Positions 18,852 through 27,145 of a stretch of 64,000 nt of DNA are shown here, in pieces. The DNA comes from UBA2336 sp964404445 (GTDB lineage: Bacteria > Bacteroidota > Bacteroidia > Cytophagales > Cyclobacteriaceae), in the NCBI GenBank assembly GCA_964404445.1, contig CAYOJW010000007.1, forward strand, positions 62,001 to 126,000, written 5' to 3'. The notes beneath the pieces were generated by a model. That model made no database searches and was not told where the DNA came from. It saw only the letters and a list, made by a program, of their open reading frames with translations. Numbering within the stretch: the first letter of the stretch is position 1; each line of letters opens with the position of its first letter. The position numbers and the translations under genes are program-made.

Positions 18852-20303
18852 ATGAAGGAATTAATTGACGATTTGGGCATTTTAGACGGAACAGAGGCTT
18901 GCGAGACATTCCAAACCTCGAAAGATTCCAACACGGGTAAAGGCCGTAAACTATACATTGAGAGTTACGGCTGCCAGATGAATTACTCCGATAGCGAGAT
19001 TGTGGCCTCAATCCTTGAAAAAGATGGTTTCGATACAACGTCCGACATCAATGAGGCCGATGTTGTATTCTTAAACACCTGTTCTATCCGCGAAAAAGCC
19101 GAGCAAACTGTTCGCTTTCGCCTCAATCATATTAACGGATTTAAAAAGCGAAAACCCGAATTATTGGTTGGCGTGCTGGGCTGTATGGCCGAACGCCTGA
19201 AAACCAAATTGCTGGAAGAAGAAAAAATTGTTGACCTCGTAGCCGGGCCTGACGCTTACCGCGACTTGCCGAAACTGATCGCCCAGGTTGACGATGGCGA
19301 TAAAGCCATCAATACATTCTTATCACGCGAAGAAACGTATGGCGACATCAGTCCGGTACGGTTAAATTCAAATGGCGTAACAGCTTTTGTATCGATCATG
19401 CGCGGGTGCGACAATATGTGTTCGTTTTGTGTTGTACCGTTTACCCGTGGCCGCGAACGCAGCCGCGATCCCCACTCGATTGTGGCCGAAGCAAAAGCCC
19501 TTTTCGATCAGGGCTATCGTGAGGTAACGTTGTTGGGGCAAAATGTTGACTCGTACAAATGGAGTGAAGAAGAAAACAACAAGGCACGGTTAGAAAAGAA
19601 CGGCATTGGACACATTGTAAATTTTGCCGGCCTGTTAGCGATGGTTGCCGAAATCCATCCCGATTTACGGGTACGCTTCTCAACCTCGCACCCGAAAGAC
19701 ATTACCGATGATGTATTGTACACGATGGCGAAGTACGAAAACATCTGTAAGAATATTCACTTACCGATGCAAAGCGGCAGCTCGCGCATACTCGAACTGA
19801 TGAACCGTGGCTATTCGCGCGAGTGGTACATGGCTAAGGCAAAACGCATCCGCGAAATTCTGGGTGAAAGTTGCGGGATCTCTTCGGATATGATTGCCGG
19901 TTTCTGCACCGAAACCGAAGAAGAACACCAGGAAACATTATCGATGATGCGTGAAATACAATACGACTTTGCGTATATGTTCTTTTACTCCGAACGCCCC
20001 GGTACACTCGCGGCCAAAAAACTTGCCGATGACATACCGGATGCTGTCAAGAAAAGACGGTTGGAAGAAATCATCGCACTGCAAACCGAGCATTCGGTTA
20101 TCCGTAACCAAAACACGGTAGGCAATGTTTACCGCGTTTTAATTGAAGGGTTCTCGAAACGCTCGGAAGATTTTTTACAGGGAAGAAACACCGACAATAA
20201 AGTGATTGTGTTCCCGAAAGAAAACTTCCGCAAAGGACAATACGTTAACGTATTGGTTGAGCGCTCTACACGCGGAACATTGATTGGTAAAGTTGTTGAA
20301 TAA
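18852..20303 (+). CDS. miaB: tRNA-2-methylthio-N6-dimethylallyladenosine synthase MiaB
   Basis: 483-residue radical-SAM methylthiotransferase that adds the 2-methylthio group to i6A37 of tRNAs reading UNN codons. The UPF0004 domain is at about 33-150, with cluster-binding Cys in ESYGCQMNYSDSE, LNTCSIREKAE and GVLGCMAERL. The radical-SAM CxxxCxxC is in MRGCDNMCSFCVVPFTRGRE (about 181-200), followed by RSRDP and the barrel. The C-terminal TRAM domain spans about 415-480 (VYRVLIEGFSKRSEDFLQGR). About 30 extra N-terminal residues precede the first strand, as in other Bacteroidota copies. It heads a plus-strand group, with the next gene 2 bp after its stop. Confidence 0.97.
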   Translation: MKELIDDLGILDGTEACETFQTSKDSNTGKGRKLYIESYGCQMNYSDSEIVASILEKDGFDTTSDINEADVVFLNTCSIREKAEQTVRFRLNHINGFKKRKPELLVGVLGCMAERLKTKLLEEEKIVDLVAGPDAYRDLPKLIAQVDDGDKAINTFLSREETYGDISPVRLNSNGVTAFVSIMRGCDNMCSFCVVPFTRGRERSRDPHSIVAEAKALFDQGYREVTLLGQNVDSYKWSEEENNKARLEKNGIGHIVNFAGLLAMVAEIHPDLRVRFSTSHPKDITDDVLYTMAKYENICKNIHLPMQSGSSRILELMNRGYSREWYMAKAKRIREILGESCGISSDMIAGFCTETEEEHQETLSMMREIQYDFAYMFFYSERPGTLAAKKLADDIPDAVKKRRLEEIIALQTEHSVIRNQNTVGNVYRVLIEGFSKRSEDFLQGRNTDNKVIVFPKENFRKGQYVNVLVERSTRGTLIGKVVE

Positions 20304-20305
20304 TT

Positions 20306-21568
20306 ATGAGCATTAGCGATTCAGAAATACAAAGTGTAAAACTGCGGTTTGGTATTATCGGTAATTCGGTATTGCTGAACAATGCCGTGCGCGTAGCCAT
20401 GCAGGTTGCCCCCACCGATATGTCGGTGTTGATTACCGGTGAAAGCGGCAGTGGTAAAGAGTCGTTCTCGAAAATCATCCACAACCTGAGTGCGCGCAAA
20501 CACGGCCAGTTTATTGCCATTAACTGCGGGTCGATTCCCGAGGGAACCATCGATTCGGAGCTGTTTGGCCACGAAAAAGGCTCTTTTACCGGTGCCCACG
20601 AAGCCCGCAAAGGTTACTTTGAAGTAACTAATGGCGGTACAATTTTTTTGGATGAGATCGGTGAGATGCCGTTAGGTACGCAAGCGCGTTTACTGCGTGT
20701 ACTGGAAAACGGTGAGTTCATTAAAGTAGGATCATCGAAGGTTATCAAAACCGATGTTCGCGTGGTCGCGGCCACCAACGTAAACCTGATGTTGAAAGTG
20801 GAAGAAGGCAAGTTCAGGGAAGATTTGTATTACCGTTTAAGCACCGTGCCTATTTACGTTCCGCCTTTGCGCGAACGTGGAAAAGATGCCGAATTGCTGT
20901 TCAGGAAATTCGCCACCGATTTCTCGGAAAAATATAAAGTAAAACCCATCGCGTTAACCGATGAAGCCAAAGAAACACTGTTGAAGTACCGTTTCCCCGG
21001 CAACATCCGCCAGTTGAAAAACTTAGTCGAACAGATGTCGGTGCTATCAACCGATACAAAAGAAATCACCAACGAAAAATTATTGCAGTATCTTCCGCAA
21101 GAAAAAAGTCTGCCAGCACTTTACCGTAACAGTAGTGGCGCTCCGACAGGAAACGATACTTTTTCGGAGCGCGATATTTTGTACAAGGTTTTGTTCGACA
21201 TGAAGAAAGACATGGTCGAATTAAAGAAACTTGTATTACAATCATTTGGCGAACACGGTAATCCTTCACAACTTATCAAAGATAACCCCGAGTTGTTCGA
21301 GGGTATTGATACGATACCGGCCAGCGACCCTGCCCTGTTAAACTACAATACTCCGATAGCCGATACAACCGAGAACGAAGTGGAAGAAGTACACGACATC
21401 AGCCACGAAACCGAAGACGACTCCCTGTCCATCGAAAAGAAAGAGAAAGAGTTGATTGTGCGCGCGCTTCAAAAAAATAAAAACAGACGTAAACATGCGG
21501 CACGCGATTTGGGTATTTCCGAGCGTACGCTTTACCGCAAAATCAAACAATATGATCTGGAAGAATAA
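20306..21568 (+). CDS. sigma54-interacting AAA+ transcription regulator with Fis-type HTH
   Basis: 420 residues. The AAA+ domain starts almost at the N-terminus, with no receiver or sensor domain: Walker A GESGSGKES (about 46-54), the sigma54-contact loop as GSFTGA (about 93-98, variant of GAFTGA), Walker B GTIFLDEIGEMP and the Arg finger region FREDLYYRLSTVPI. A linker of about 130 low-complexity acidic residues separates it from a C-terminal Fis/HTH_8 helix-turn-helix (KHAARDLGISERTLYRKIKQ). Such regulators remodel sigma54 RNA polymerase to open promoters; without a sensor, activity may depend on amount or on a partner. It starts 2 bp after miaB and its 3' end overlaps the start of lptE by 17 bp, so all are co-transcribed. 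Confidence 0.93.
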   Translation: MSISDSEIQSVKLRFGIIGNSVLLNNAVRVAMQVAPTDMSVLITGESGSGKESFSKIIHNLSARKHGQFIAINCGSIPEGTIDSELFGHEKGSFTGAHEARKGYFEVTNGGTIFLDEIGEMPLGTQARLLRVLENGEFIKVGSSKVIKTDVRVVAATNVNLMLKVEEGKFREDLYYRLSTVPIYVPPLRERGKDAELLFRKFATDFSEKYKVKPIALTDEAKETLLKYRFPGNIRQLKNLVEQMSVLSTDTKEITNEKLLQYLPQEKSLPALYRNSSGAPTGNDTFSERDILYKVLFDMKKDMVELKKLVLQSFGEHGNPSQLIKDNPELFEGIDTIPASDPALLNYNTPIADTTENEVEEVHDISHETEDDSLSIEKKEKELIVRALQKNKNRRKHAARDLGISERTLYRKIKQYDLEE

Positions 21569-22088
21569 CGCTGTTTCGCTTATATTAGTCTGCTCTGCTT
21601 TTGCCGTTAGCGCGTGCGTGGTCAGCTATGGGTTTCAGGGCAGCAATACGCGGGCTAAAAACCTGACCATCGAAGAATTTTATAACAACACCGATCTGGG
21701 CCCGGCCAACCTCGGGCAAACCTTTACCAACCGGTTAAAAGATTACTTCATTCAAAACTCAAACCTGAGCATCGTACAAAGCAATGGCGAACTGCAATTA
21801 GAAGGCGTGGTTACTGATTACCGGATTACACAAATTGCACCGGTAGCAACCAGCGACCCCTCGCAAATCAATACGGCCTCGTCAACCCGGCTTACCATCA
21901 CGGTAAAGGTCAATTTCATTAACAACTTACCCGATGAGCAAGAGACGAGTTTTAAAGACAGGAGTTTCTCGTTTTTTAAAGATTTCAGCAACGACCAAAA
22001 CTTAGCCGACATTGAAGAGTCGCTGATCCGCCAGATATTTGACCAGATCAGCCTCGACATCTTTAATGCATCGGTTGCCAATTGGTAA
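21552..22088 (+). CDS. lptE: LptE-like LPS-assembly lipoprotein
   Basis: 178-residue outer-membrane lipoprotein. The chosen ATG at 21552 gives MIWKNNAVSLILVCSAFAVS followed by the lipid Cys (AVSAC). Starts further upstream would remove the signal peptide from the N-terminus. The body fits the Bacteroidota LptE family (GFQGSNTRAKNLTIEEFYNN, FTNRLKDYFIQNSNL, GELQLEGVVTDYRI). LptE plugs the LptD barrel and helps place lipopolysaccharide at the surface. It begins inside the last 17 bases of the preceding regulator gene in another frame. The position between a sigma54-type regulator and secG is common in this phylum (from memory). Confidence 0.9.
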   Translation: MIWKNNAVSLILVCSAFAVSACVVSYGFQGSNTRAKNLTIEEFYNNTDLGPANLGQTFTNRLKDYFIQNSNLSIVQSNGELQLEGVVTDYRITQIAPVATSDPSQINTASSTRLTITVKVNFINNLPDEQETSFKDRSFSFFKDFSNDQNLADIEESLIRQIFDQISLDIFNASVANW

Positions 22089-22126
22089 AAAAATCCTACT
22101 TTTAAAGTGAGGTAAACAAACCAGCC

Positions 22127-22996
22127 GTGGATAAAACACAACTTGCTAACCTGTTAAATCAATATACAGCCGCTTCGGCCGAAGAAGCTGCCGGTGTAAT
22201 TGATTTATGCGAGCAATATCCTTACAGTCAGGTATTGCACGTGCTGGCGGCACGCATGAGTAAAGATCATGGCTTAAAAAACCAGCAAGCTCTGCTCCAG
22301 TCGGCAGCGGTATATAGCACCGACCGTTCGGTACTCAGGCAAATCATGCTGGGTACACCAAAAGCGGTAACAGCCATACAACAAACTGTACCGGCAACAA
22401 AAACAGAAATCGTAACCATCGCAACAGAAGCTAACCCGGCTTTAGCACCATTAGCCGATGATGTTGATTATGCAGAAGCCGTATTGAAAGACCTGAAAAG
22501 GCTGAACGAACTGAAACATAATTTTGAATCGCTCATAAACTCGTTCGAGCACGGTATTCCAACCGTTGCAGAAACCCCGAAAACTACCGAAGAAGCATTG
22601 GCCGAAAAGCCAAAGAAACGAGGCGTTGGCCGTCCTAAAAAGAAAGCCGCTGTCGAAGCCAAGGCCGATCCATTCATTGAGGAAATAAAGGCCAGCAAAA
22701 AGAAAATCATCCCCGAAAATATCAGGACAAAAGAACAAATCGATATTATCGATCAGTTCATAAAAGCCCAGCCCAGTATCGTAGCAAAATCAAGAACCGA
22801 ACAGGCACCCGGTGGCGACTTAACCGAAATTAAAAGCGGTGAGTTTGCCGACAATGTTATTTCTGAAACGCTGGTGGAAATCCTGATCAGGCAGGGCAAA
22901 AAAGAGAAAGCCATTGAAGTGCTTAAAAAACTGATTTGGAAGTTTCCGCAAAAAAAGACTTACTTTGCGGCTCAAATTGAAGACCTGAAGAAGTAG
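22127..22996 (+). CDS. Bacteroidota-type conserved protein with AT-hook-like motif, unknown function
   Basis: 289 residues from a GTG start, with no in-frame ATG near the conserved N-terminus MDKTQLANLLNQYTAASAEE. The first about 75 residues are helical, TPR-like (YSQVLHVLAARMSKDHG, NQQALLQSAAVY). Then comes a low-complexity linker with a basic patch KKRGVGRPKKKAA, in which GRP is flanked by basic residues as in AT-hooks. The end is a conserved helical block (FADNVISETLVEILIRQGKK, AIEVLKKLIWKFPQKKTYFA) resembling a TPR-type hairpin. It sits between lptE and secG in the same direction, 2 bp before secG. No signal peptide, so probably cytosolic. I recognise it only as a conserved hypothetical. 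Confidence 0.82.
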   Translation: MDKTQLANLLNQYTAASAEEAAGVIDLCEQYPYSQVLHVLAARMSKDHGLKNQQALLQSAAVYSTDRSVLRQIMLGTPKAVTAIQQTVPATKTEIVTIATEANPALAPLADDVDYAEAVLKDLKRLNELKHNFESLINSFEHGIPTVAETPKTTEEALAEKPKKRGVGRPKKKAAVEAKADPFIEEIKASKKKIIPENIRTKEQIDIIDQFIKAQPSIVAKSRTEQAPGGDLTEIKSGEFADNVISETLVEILIRQGKKEKAIEVLKKLIWKFPQKKTYFAAQIEDLKK

Positions 22997-22998
22997 TT

Positions 22999-23331
22999 AT
23001 GTTTGCACTCATTGTCGGAATTATCGTTTTTGTTTCCATTTTGCTTGTTTTAGTGGTGTTAGCCCAAAATTCAAAAGGTGGCGGGTTGTCTAACCTCGCG
23101 GGCGGATCAAGCGCCAGCAACATTATCGGTGTTAAAAAAACAGGCGATTTATTAGAGAAATTAACCTGGGGTTTTGTGGTTGCCATCATGGTGTTGTCGC
23201 TCGCGACAAACTTTGTAACCCCCAATACATCGGGTAGCCGCAACGAAATCTTAGACCGTGGTGCCGAAAGCGCAGCCCCCGCACCTGTTCTGCCAACACC
23301 CCCAACCAGCACTGAAGAAACAAACGACTAA
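22999..23331 (+). CDS. secG: preprotein translocase subunit SecG
   Basis: 110 residues with two membrane helices (FALIVGIIVFVSILLVLVVL and WGFVVAIMVLSLATNFV) joined by the conserved SecG loop AQNSKGGGLSNLAGGS, then a Pro/Thr-rich tail. SecG supports SecYE-mediated protein export in the inner membrane. It is the last gene of the miaB group and is followed at 23352 by a strong hairpin. Confidence 0.95.
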   Translation: MFALIVGIIVFVSILLVLVVLAQNSKGGGLSNLAGGSSASNIIGVKKTGDLLEKLTWGFVVAIMVLSLATNFVTPNTSGSRNEILDRGAESAAPAPVLPTPPTSTEETND

Positions 23332-23351
23332 CACAGTCACGAAAAAAACTC

Positions 23352-23379
23352 AAAGCCCCGACAGCGATGTTGGGGCTTT
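23352..23379. terminator. hairpin terminator between secG and the convergent gene
   Basis: AAAGCCCCGACA and TGTTGGGGCTTT pair over 12 positions (one G-T) around a GCGA loop and are flanked by A and T runs, so it can terminate both secG (plus) and the convergent minus-strand gene ending at 23388. Confidence 0.9.
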
Positions 23380-23387
23380 TTTATTAG

Positions 23388-23888
23388 TTAACTATGCAAG
23401 GCATTGGGTTGGATTGTGCGCACACGCATTTTGGCTTGCGCGATGCTTCTTCGCAATACATTCACCAGATCATCACACCGTTTATAATTTAAGGGATACC
23501 AAAGCGATTGTTTGAAGTAAAACTCTTTCCCTAACTGATCGGGATGGTACAGGTTTACTTTATACACTCCGCCAATCGTGGCGATCTCTACCGACTCGAT
23601 ATTCTCAAGCGGGATAATTAAATCCTGATTTTTTCGTAACACATACAAAAACTCATCGTCAAACTCCACGCGATGAAGTTTGGCCGTTGTACGGATTAAG
23701 AGGTAGAATAACCAACCATAAGGTATAACCATAATAATACCTGTTGGTTTAAATCTACCTGTATCTAAATCAAACATATAACCTAAAGTCATGCCGATAC
23801 CCAAACAGACATAAACAACTATGAACAATATTTTAAACTGAATAAGCCACCGTGTTGATAAATTTTGGATGCGGATTTTTTCTGTCAT
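23388..23888 (-). CDS. small two-helix membrane protein of unknown function
   Basis: 166 residues. Two membrane helices lie at about 17-38 (FKILFIVVYVCLGIGMTLGY) and 49-66 (GIIMVIPYGWLFYLLIR). The rest is a beta-rich soluble domain (HRVEFDDEFLYVLRKNQDLI, IPLENIESVEIATIGGVYKV) of the kind seen in small PH-like membrane proteins. That fold assignment is inference from the strand pattern and the 'IPLENIESV' turn. It is convergent with secG and divergent from the dehydrogenase gene, whose promoter overlaps its 5' end. No operon partner and no recognised role. Confidence 0.75.
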   Translation of the reverse strand: MTEKIRIQNLSTRWLIQFKILFIVVYVCLGIGMTLGYMFDLDTGRFKPTGIIMVIPYGWLFYLLIRTTAKLHRVEFDDEFLYVLRKNQDLIIPLENIESVEIATIGGVYKVNLYHPDQLGKEFYFKQSLWYPLNYKRCDDLVNVLRRSIAQAKMRVRTIQPNALHS

Positions 23889-23905
23889 GAATCATTTTAT
23901 ATTTG
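23876..23905 (+). promoter_or_regulatory. candidate promoter of the 3-hydroxyacyl-CoA dehydrogenase gene
   Basis: TATATTTG at 23898-23905 is an exact TAnnTTTG -7 box, with TTTT 18 bases upstream as a weak -33 element. Transcription would start about 15 bases before the ATG at 23928. Confidence 0.5.
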
Positions 23906-23927
23906 AACATTAATCTACTAAAAATTT

Positions 23928-24815
23928 ATGAAGAATATAGCAGTTATCGGCTCGGGCACAATGGGAAACGGCATCGCACACGTGTTTGCCCAGTATGGAT
24001 ATTCCGTATCGTTAACAGACCTCTCGGCCGAGGCGCTGAAAAAAGCGTTAACAACCATTGAAAAGAATCTCGACCGCCAGGTAAGCAAACAACTGATTAC
24101 CGAAGAACAAAAAAAAGCCTCATTAGCCAACATCAAAACCTTTACATCGGTTGAAGAAGGCGTAAAAACAGCCGACCTGGTTGTAGAGGCAGCAACCGAA
24201 AATGCCGACCTGAAACTGAAAATATTCAAAGACCTCGATACGTTTTGCAAGCCCGAAGCCATCTTAGCCACCAATACCTCATCGATCTCGATCACGCGCA
24301 TTGCATCGGTTACCAACCGGCAGGATAAAGTTATTGGTATGCACTTTATGAACCCCGTGCCGGTAATGAAATTAGTGGAGGTTATCCGGGGCTATAATAC
24401 CAGCGATACCGTTACCCAAACCATTATGGAACTCTCTAAAAAATTAGAGAAGGTACCGGTTGAGGTAAACGATTACCCGGGTTTTGTAGCCAACCGCATT
24501 TTAATGCCGATGATCAATGAGGCGATCTCAGCGTTACACGAAGGCGTGGCGGGCGTAGAAGAAATTGATACCGTGATGAAACTTGGCATGGCGCACCCGA
24601 TGGGGCCGTTACAACTTGCCGATTTTATCGGGTTGGATGTATGCCTGTTCATCCTTAATGTATTGCACGAAGGGTTTGGCAATCCGAAGTATGCCCCCTG
24701 CCCGTTGCTTATCAATATGGTGCAGGCAGGACATAAAGGCGTAAAATCAGGAAGCGGATTTTACAAATACACGGCAGGCAGCAAGGAATTGGTTGTTGTT
24801 GATCGGTTTAAATAA
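23928..24815 (+). CDS. 3-hydroxybutyryl-CoA / 3-hydroxyacyl-CoA dehydrogenase
   Basis: 295-residue cytosolic NAD-dependent dehydrogenase, of the usual length for single-domain-pair HBDH/PaaH enzymes. The N-terminal Rossmann domain starts with VIGSGTMGNGIAHVFAQYGY (GxGxxG). The catalytic Ser-His-Asn set is visible in NTSSISIT, GMHFMNPVPVM and the DYPGFVANRIL region, and the C-terminal helical domain ends with KGVKSGSGFYKY. It oxidises (S)-3-hydroxyacyl-CoA to 3-ketoacyl-CoA in fatty-acid, butanoate or phenylacetate metabolism. It stands alone, so the pathway cannot be fixed. It is convergent with the phosphatase gene, only 7 bp away. Confidence 0.95.
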   Translation: MKNIAVIGSGTMGNGIAHVFAQYGYSVSLTDLSAEALKKALTTIEKNLDRQVSKQLITEEQKKASLANIKTFTSVEEGVKTADLVVEAATENADLKLKIFKDLDTFCKPEAILATNTSSISITRIASVTNRQDKVIGMHFMNPVPVMKLVEVIRGYNTSDTVTQTIMELSKKLEKVPVEVNDYPGFVANRILMPMINEAISALHEGVAGVEEIDTVMKLGMAHPMGPLQLADFIGLDVCLFILNVLHEGFGNPKYAPCPLLINMVQAGHKGVKSGSGFYKYTAGSKELVVVDRFK

Positions 24816-24822
24816 TCAGGAC

Positions 24823-25899
24823 TTAGGGGTTAATCGCTGCGCCAGCTTTTCCTTGTTGCGAAAATGTAAAGCCTAACAACGCTGCAACGGTAGCCGCTAC
24901 CTGGTTTTGGTATAACTGACCGCTTTCTTTTACTTCGCCTTTGGGCGTTACACCTGCCCCAATAGCCGCAAACCAAATTTCATCGGCACCTTTCACGTCC
25001 GATCCATGATCTGACCATCCGTTTAGTTCGCCCCGTCCGTGGTCGGTAGTTATTAATATCGTGGTTTTGTTACGATACTGTGGTTCGGACTGTGTCCACT
25101 CCCAAATCGCTTTTATGAACTGGTCTGCCTGATGTGCCGATTTAAGGTAAGCATCGTACTTACCGTTGTGTGCAAAATCATCTGTTTCGCCATAGGCAAT
25201 ATACACCACACGCGGTTTGTATTTTTTCATATACTCCAACGCATAGTGATGCGTAAAGGCATCAAACCGCACGCTGCTCCACGGACTGGGAATTTCGGAT
25301 TGGAGTTGATTAAGAAAAATTTCGCGTTCCGATAGCGGTTTACGTGTGGCTGTCTTGAAGCCGGCATTTACGGGGATACCGCTCCGCTCCTCATTAATAA
25401 TAAAGGGGAATACATCCCATGAACCAAACGCTGCTACCTTACCGGAAAATTTGCTCTGCATGTTCAGAAATTCCAGAACCGTTTCGTTTGGGTTGTTAAC
25501 CTTGTTGTTGCTTTTTATCCGCGCATCATCGGCATAACCCGAAAGAATTTCGTTGTAGCCGGGGTACGAAAACCAATGGGTGTTGGTGCAATTTACATAG
25601 TTGCCTGTGTAGCGGTTTCCGTACAATACACCTTCTTTAGCCACTACGTTCCAAAAGAATGGCAACAGCGTTTGTCTTCGTTCGTGTGCAGTCTCTTTCC
25701 AGAAGAGGGATTTAAGCCCTACTATATCGTCCACATAGTTTTTGTGCTGAATAAGTACAGAGTCTGCACCGGAAAAAACTTCCTGCCAGCGCATTCCGTC
25801 CAGCGTAATTAAAATAATGTTTTCGGTTTTAGCTTGCGCCTTTACGAACAAAGGCATCAGGCATAAAAGTGAACAGGCTGCAAGTATTTTGTGATTCAT
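24823..25899 (-). CDS. secreted alkaline-phosphatase-superfamily hydrolase
   Basis: 358 residues with a signal peptide ending near FVKAQA, so periplasmic or secreted. It belongs to the type I phosphodiesterase / nucleotide pyrophosphatase branch: first metal Asp in ILITLDGMRW, the nucleophile region in CTNTHWFSYPGYNEIL, and later metal ligands in YGETDDFAHNGKYD, TTDHGRG and SDHG. The substrate cannot be told; phosphonate, phosphodiester or sulfate-like esters are all possible in this superfamily. Where family members have a catalytic Thr or Ser, the Thr of NTHWFSYPG is the candidate. Its neighbours are unrelated. Confidence 0.87.
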   Translation of the reverse strand: MNHKILAACSLLCLMPLFVKAQAKTENIILITLDGMRWQEVFSGADSVLIQHKNYVDDIVGLKSLFWKETAHERRQTLLPFFWNVVAKEGVLYGNRYTGNYVNCTNTHWFSYPGYNEILSGYADDARIKSNNKVNNPNETVLEFLNMQSKFSGKVAAFGSWDVFPFIINEERSGIPVNAGFKTATRKPLSEREIFLNQLQSEIPSPWSSVRFDAFTHHYALEYMKKYKPRVVYIAYGETDDFAHNGKYDAYLKSAHQADQFIKAIWEWTQSEPQYRNKTTILITTDHGRGELNGWSDHGSDVKGADEIWFAAIGAGVTPKGEVKESGQLYQNQVAATVAALLGFTFSQQGKAGAAINP

Positions 25900-25919
25900 T
25901 TCAGTTTATGAAATTATTT

Positions 25920-25976
25920 GAAGATTTCACTTTCCTCAACGTCCTCTAACGAGTTACGTTGATAGCGTGTAAAAAT
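25920..25976. repeat. cassette-type repeat, copy 1
   Basis: About 57 bp starting with gaagatttcact and containing AACGTCCTCTAACGAGT, ACGTTGA and GCGTGTAAAAA. It includes the inverted pair TCAACGT / ACGTTGA. It follows the 3' end of the minus-strand orphan gene ending at 25986. Copies 2 and 3 are at 26461-26517 and (partly) 27146-27167. Confidence 0.75.
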
Positions 25977-25985
25977 GCATTACTC

Positions 25986-26402
25986 CTACTTAGTAGCCTT
26001 TACTTTGCAACTCAATTTTACTCTTTTCATTAAACCTTTAATGGCTTCCGATTTTTCTCTGTGAGCATAATCAGTTAGCTCAAACAATCCTTCCTTCTCA
26101 TTCCATTTCACCTTAAGAGTATCTGCAAATTCTATTTTCTGATCCAGGTGCTTAGATTTCCAAATCTCATCGTATGTGATTTTGATCATTGAGTCAGTTT
26201 CACTAAGTGTGTACTTCCCACGACCCCAGGCTTTCATTACATTATCTCTATACCATTCAATTTTGTCCGCTTCAATTTTAAAAAGAATCGAAGTATGCCC
26301 ATGAGTTGAAAAATAGCAACCCTCTTTCATTTTCGATTTATCATCATTCAACGAAGACAAGATTCCTATTAAAAGCATCCCCAATACCACCCTCTTAAGC
26401 AT
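25986..26402 (-). CDS. small AT-rich orphan protein, probably exported
   Basis: 138 residues. The N-terminus LKRVVLGMLLIGILSS is a probable signal peptide. The body is polar with many Lys, Glu and Trp (IEADKIEWYRDNVMKAWGRG, KYTLSETDSMIKITYDEIW), a pattern of small beta-sandwich periplasmic proteins (inference). I recognise no family. The gene is visibly more AT-rich than the housekeeping genes nearby. It is followed by repeat copy 1 and preceded by copy 2, like the neighbour at 26537-27082, which suggests that both came as mobile cassettes. Confidence 0.65.
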   Translation of the reverse strand: MLKRVVLGMLLIGILSSLNDDKSKMKEGCYFSTHGHTSILFKIEADKIEWYRDNVMKAWGRGKYTLSETDSMIKITYDEIWKSKHLDQKIEFADTLKVKWNEKEGLFELTDYAHREKSEAIKGLMKRVKLSCKVKATK

Positions 26403-26460
26403 AGTTATTTTTTGTTAATTTACCCCATCAGCGTCACGCAAAGCGGATGCTGATGTTTCT

Positions 26461-26517
26461 GTAGATTTCACCTTCCTTAACGTCCTCTAACGAGTGACGT
26501 TGAGGGGGTTGAAAATC
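26461..26517. repeat. cassette-type repeat, copy 2
   Basis: Starts gtagatttcacc and shares AACGTCCTCTAACGAGT and ACGTTGA with copy 1; roughly the first 46 bases differ at only four or five positions. It lies just after the 3' end of the minus-strand gene at 26537-27082. CCTTAACGT / ACGTTGAGG can pair with one G-T. Confidence 0.75.
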
Positions 26518-26536
26518 TGGTGCACTACCTACCTTT

Positions 26537-27082
26537 TTAATGAACACTAAAAGTTTTTGACTCCACCATTTGTAATTCCACCGAATTTGAGATATATTGA
26601 ATGTCAGCAAGTTTTAACTCGTATTTCATTATCAGCCTTTCAGCTTTAATTTCAGATTCAGATTCAAATTTAAAAGTGTATGTAACTTTAAACCCATCAA
26701 TATGAGTTTTGCGAAATTCGACAGGCAATTCCTTAAAAGATTCTTTTACAAACCTGTCATCAAATAACTTACCAATATCTTTTTCAAGACAAATCATACC
26801 AACTTTTTCCGGTTTTAGCTTAGTGCCTCCAGCTACTAAACTTATTGACAGATCACTTACCCCCTGATCTCCAGTAACACTGTCGATAGACACGTAAACA
26901 GTTACATCCTTAGGATCACCGGTCGAAATTTCACAGGAAAAATTCATACCATCAAGTTTGAATAATGAAGCTTCTTTATCTGACGGAAGAACATATCGCC
27001 TGTGGGCAACAATACAACCACACAACAACAATGTTGTTATAATCAAAGTACATGTAGCTGTTTTATTTCTTATCATCTTCAT
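26537..27082 (-). CDS. orphan lipoprotein
   Basis: 181 residues with a lipobox (TTLLLCGC, Cys about residue 23), so lipid-anchored. The mature part is beta-rich (VTVYVSIDSVTGDQGVSDLS, FKVTYTFKFESESEIKAERL) without any motif I know. AT-rich compared with its neighbours. It is flanked by repeat copies 2 and 3 in the same arrangement as the smaller orphan gene next to it. A role at the cell surface is possible but not supported by context. Confidence 0.68.
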   Translation of the reverse strand: MKMIRNKTATCTLIITTLLLCGCIVAHRRYVLPSDKEASLFKLDGMNFSCEISTGDPKDVTVYVSIDSVTGDQGVSDLSISLVAGGTKLKPEKVGMICLEKDIGKLFDDRFVKESFKELPVEFRKTHIDGFKVTYTFKFESESEIKAERLIMKYELKLADIQYISNSVELQMVESKTFSVH

Positions 27083-27099
27083 TTCCCTGTTTAAAGTAT

Positions 27100-27141
27100 T
27101 ACTCTTCGCAGAGTGCCCTGCATTGCACTCTGCGAAGAGTA
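27100..27141. repeat. perfect 17-bp inverted repeat
   Basis: TACTCTTCGCAGAGTGC (27100-27116) and its exact complement (27125-27141) enclose an 8-base loop. There is no T run directly after the stem on either strand, so it is not a typical terminator. It takes the place of the central part of the cassette repeat in copy 3. Confidence 0.85.
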
Positions 27142-27145
27142 TAGG

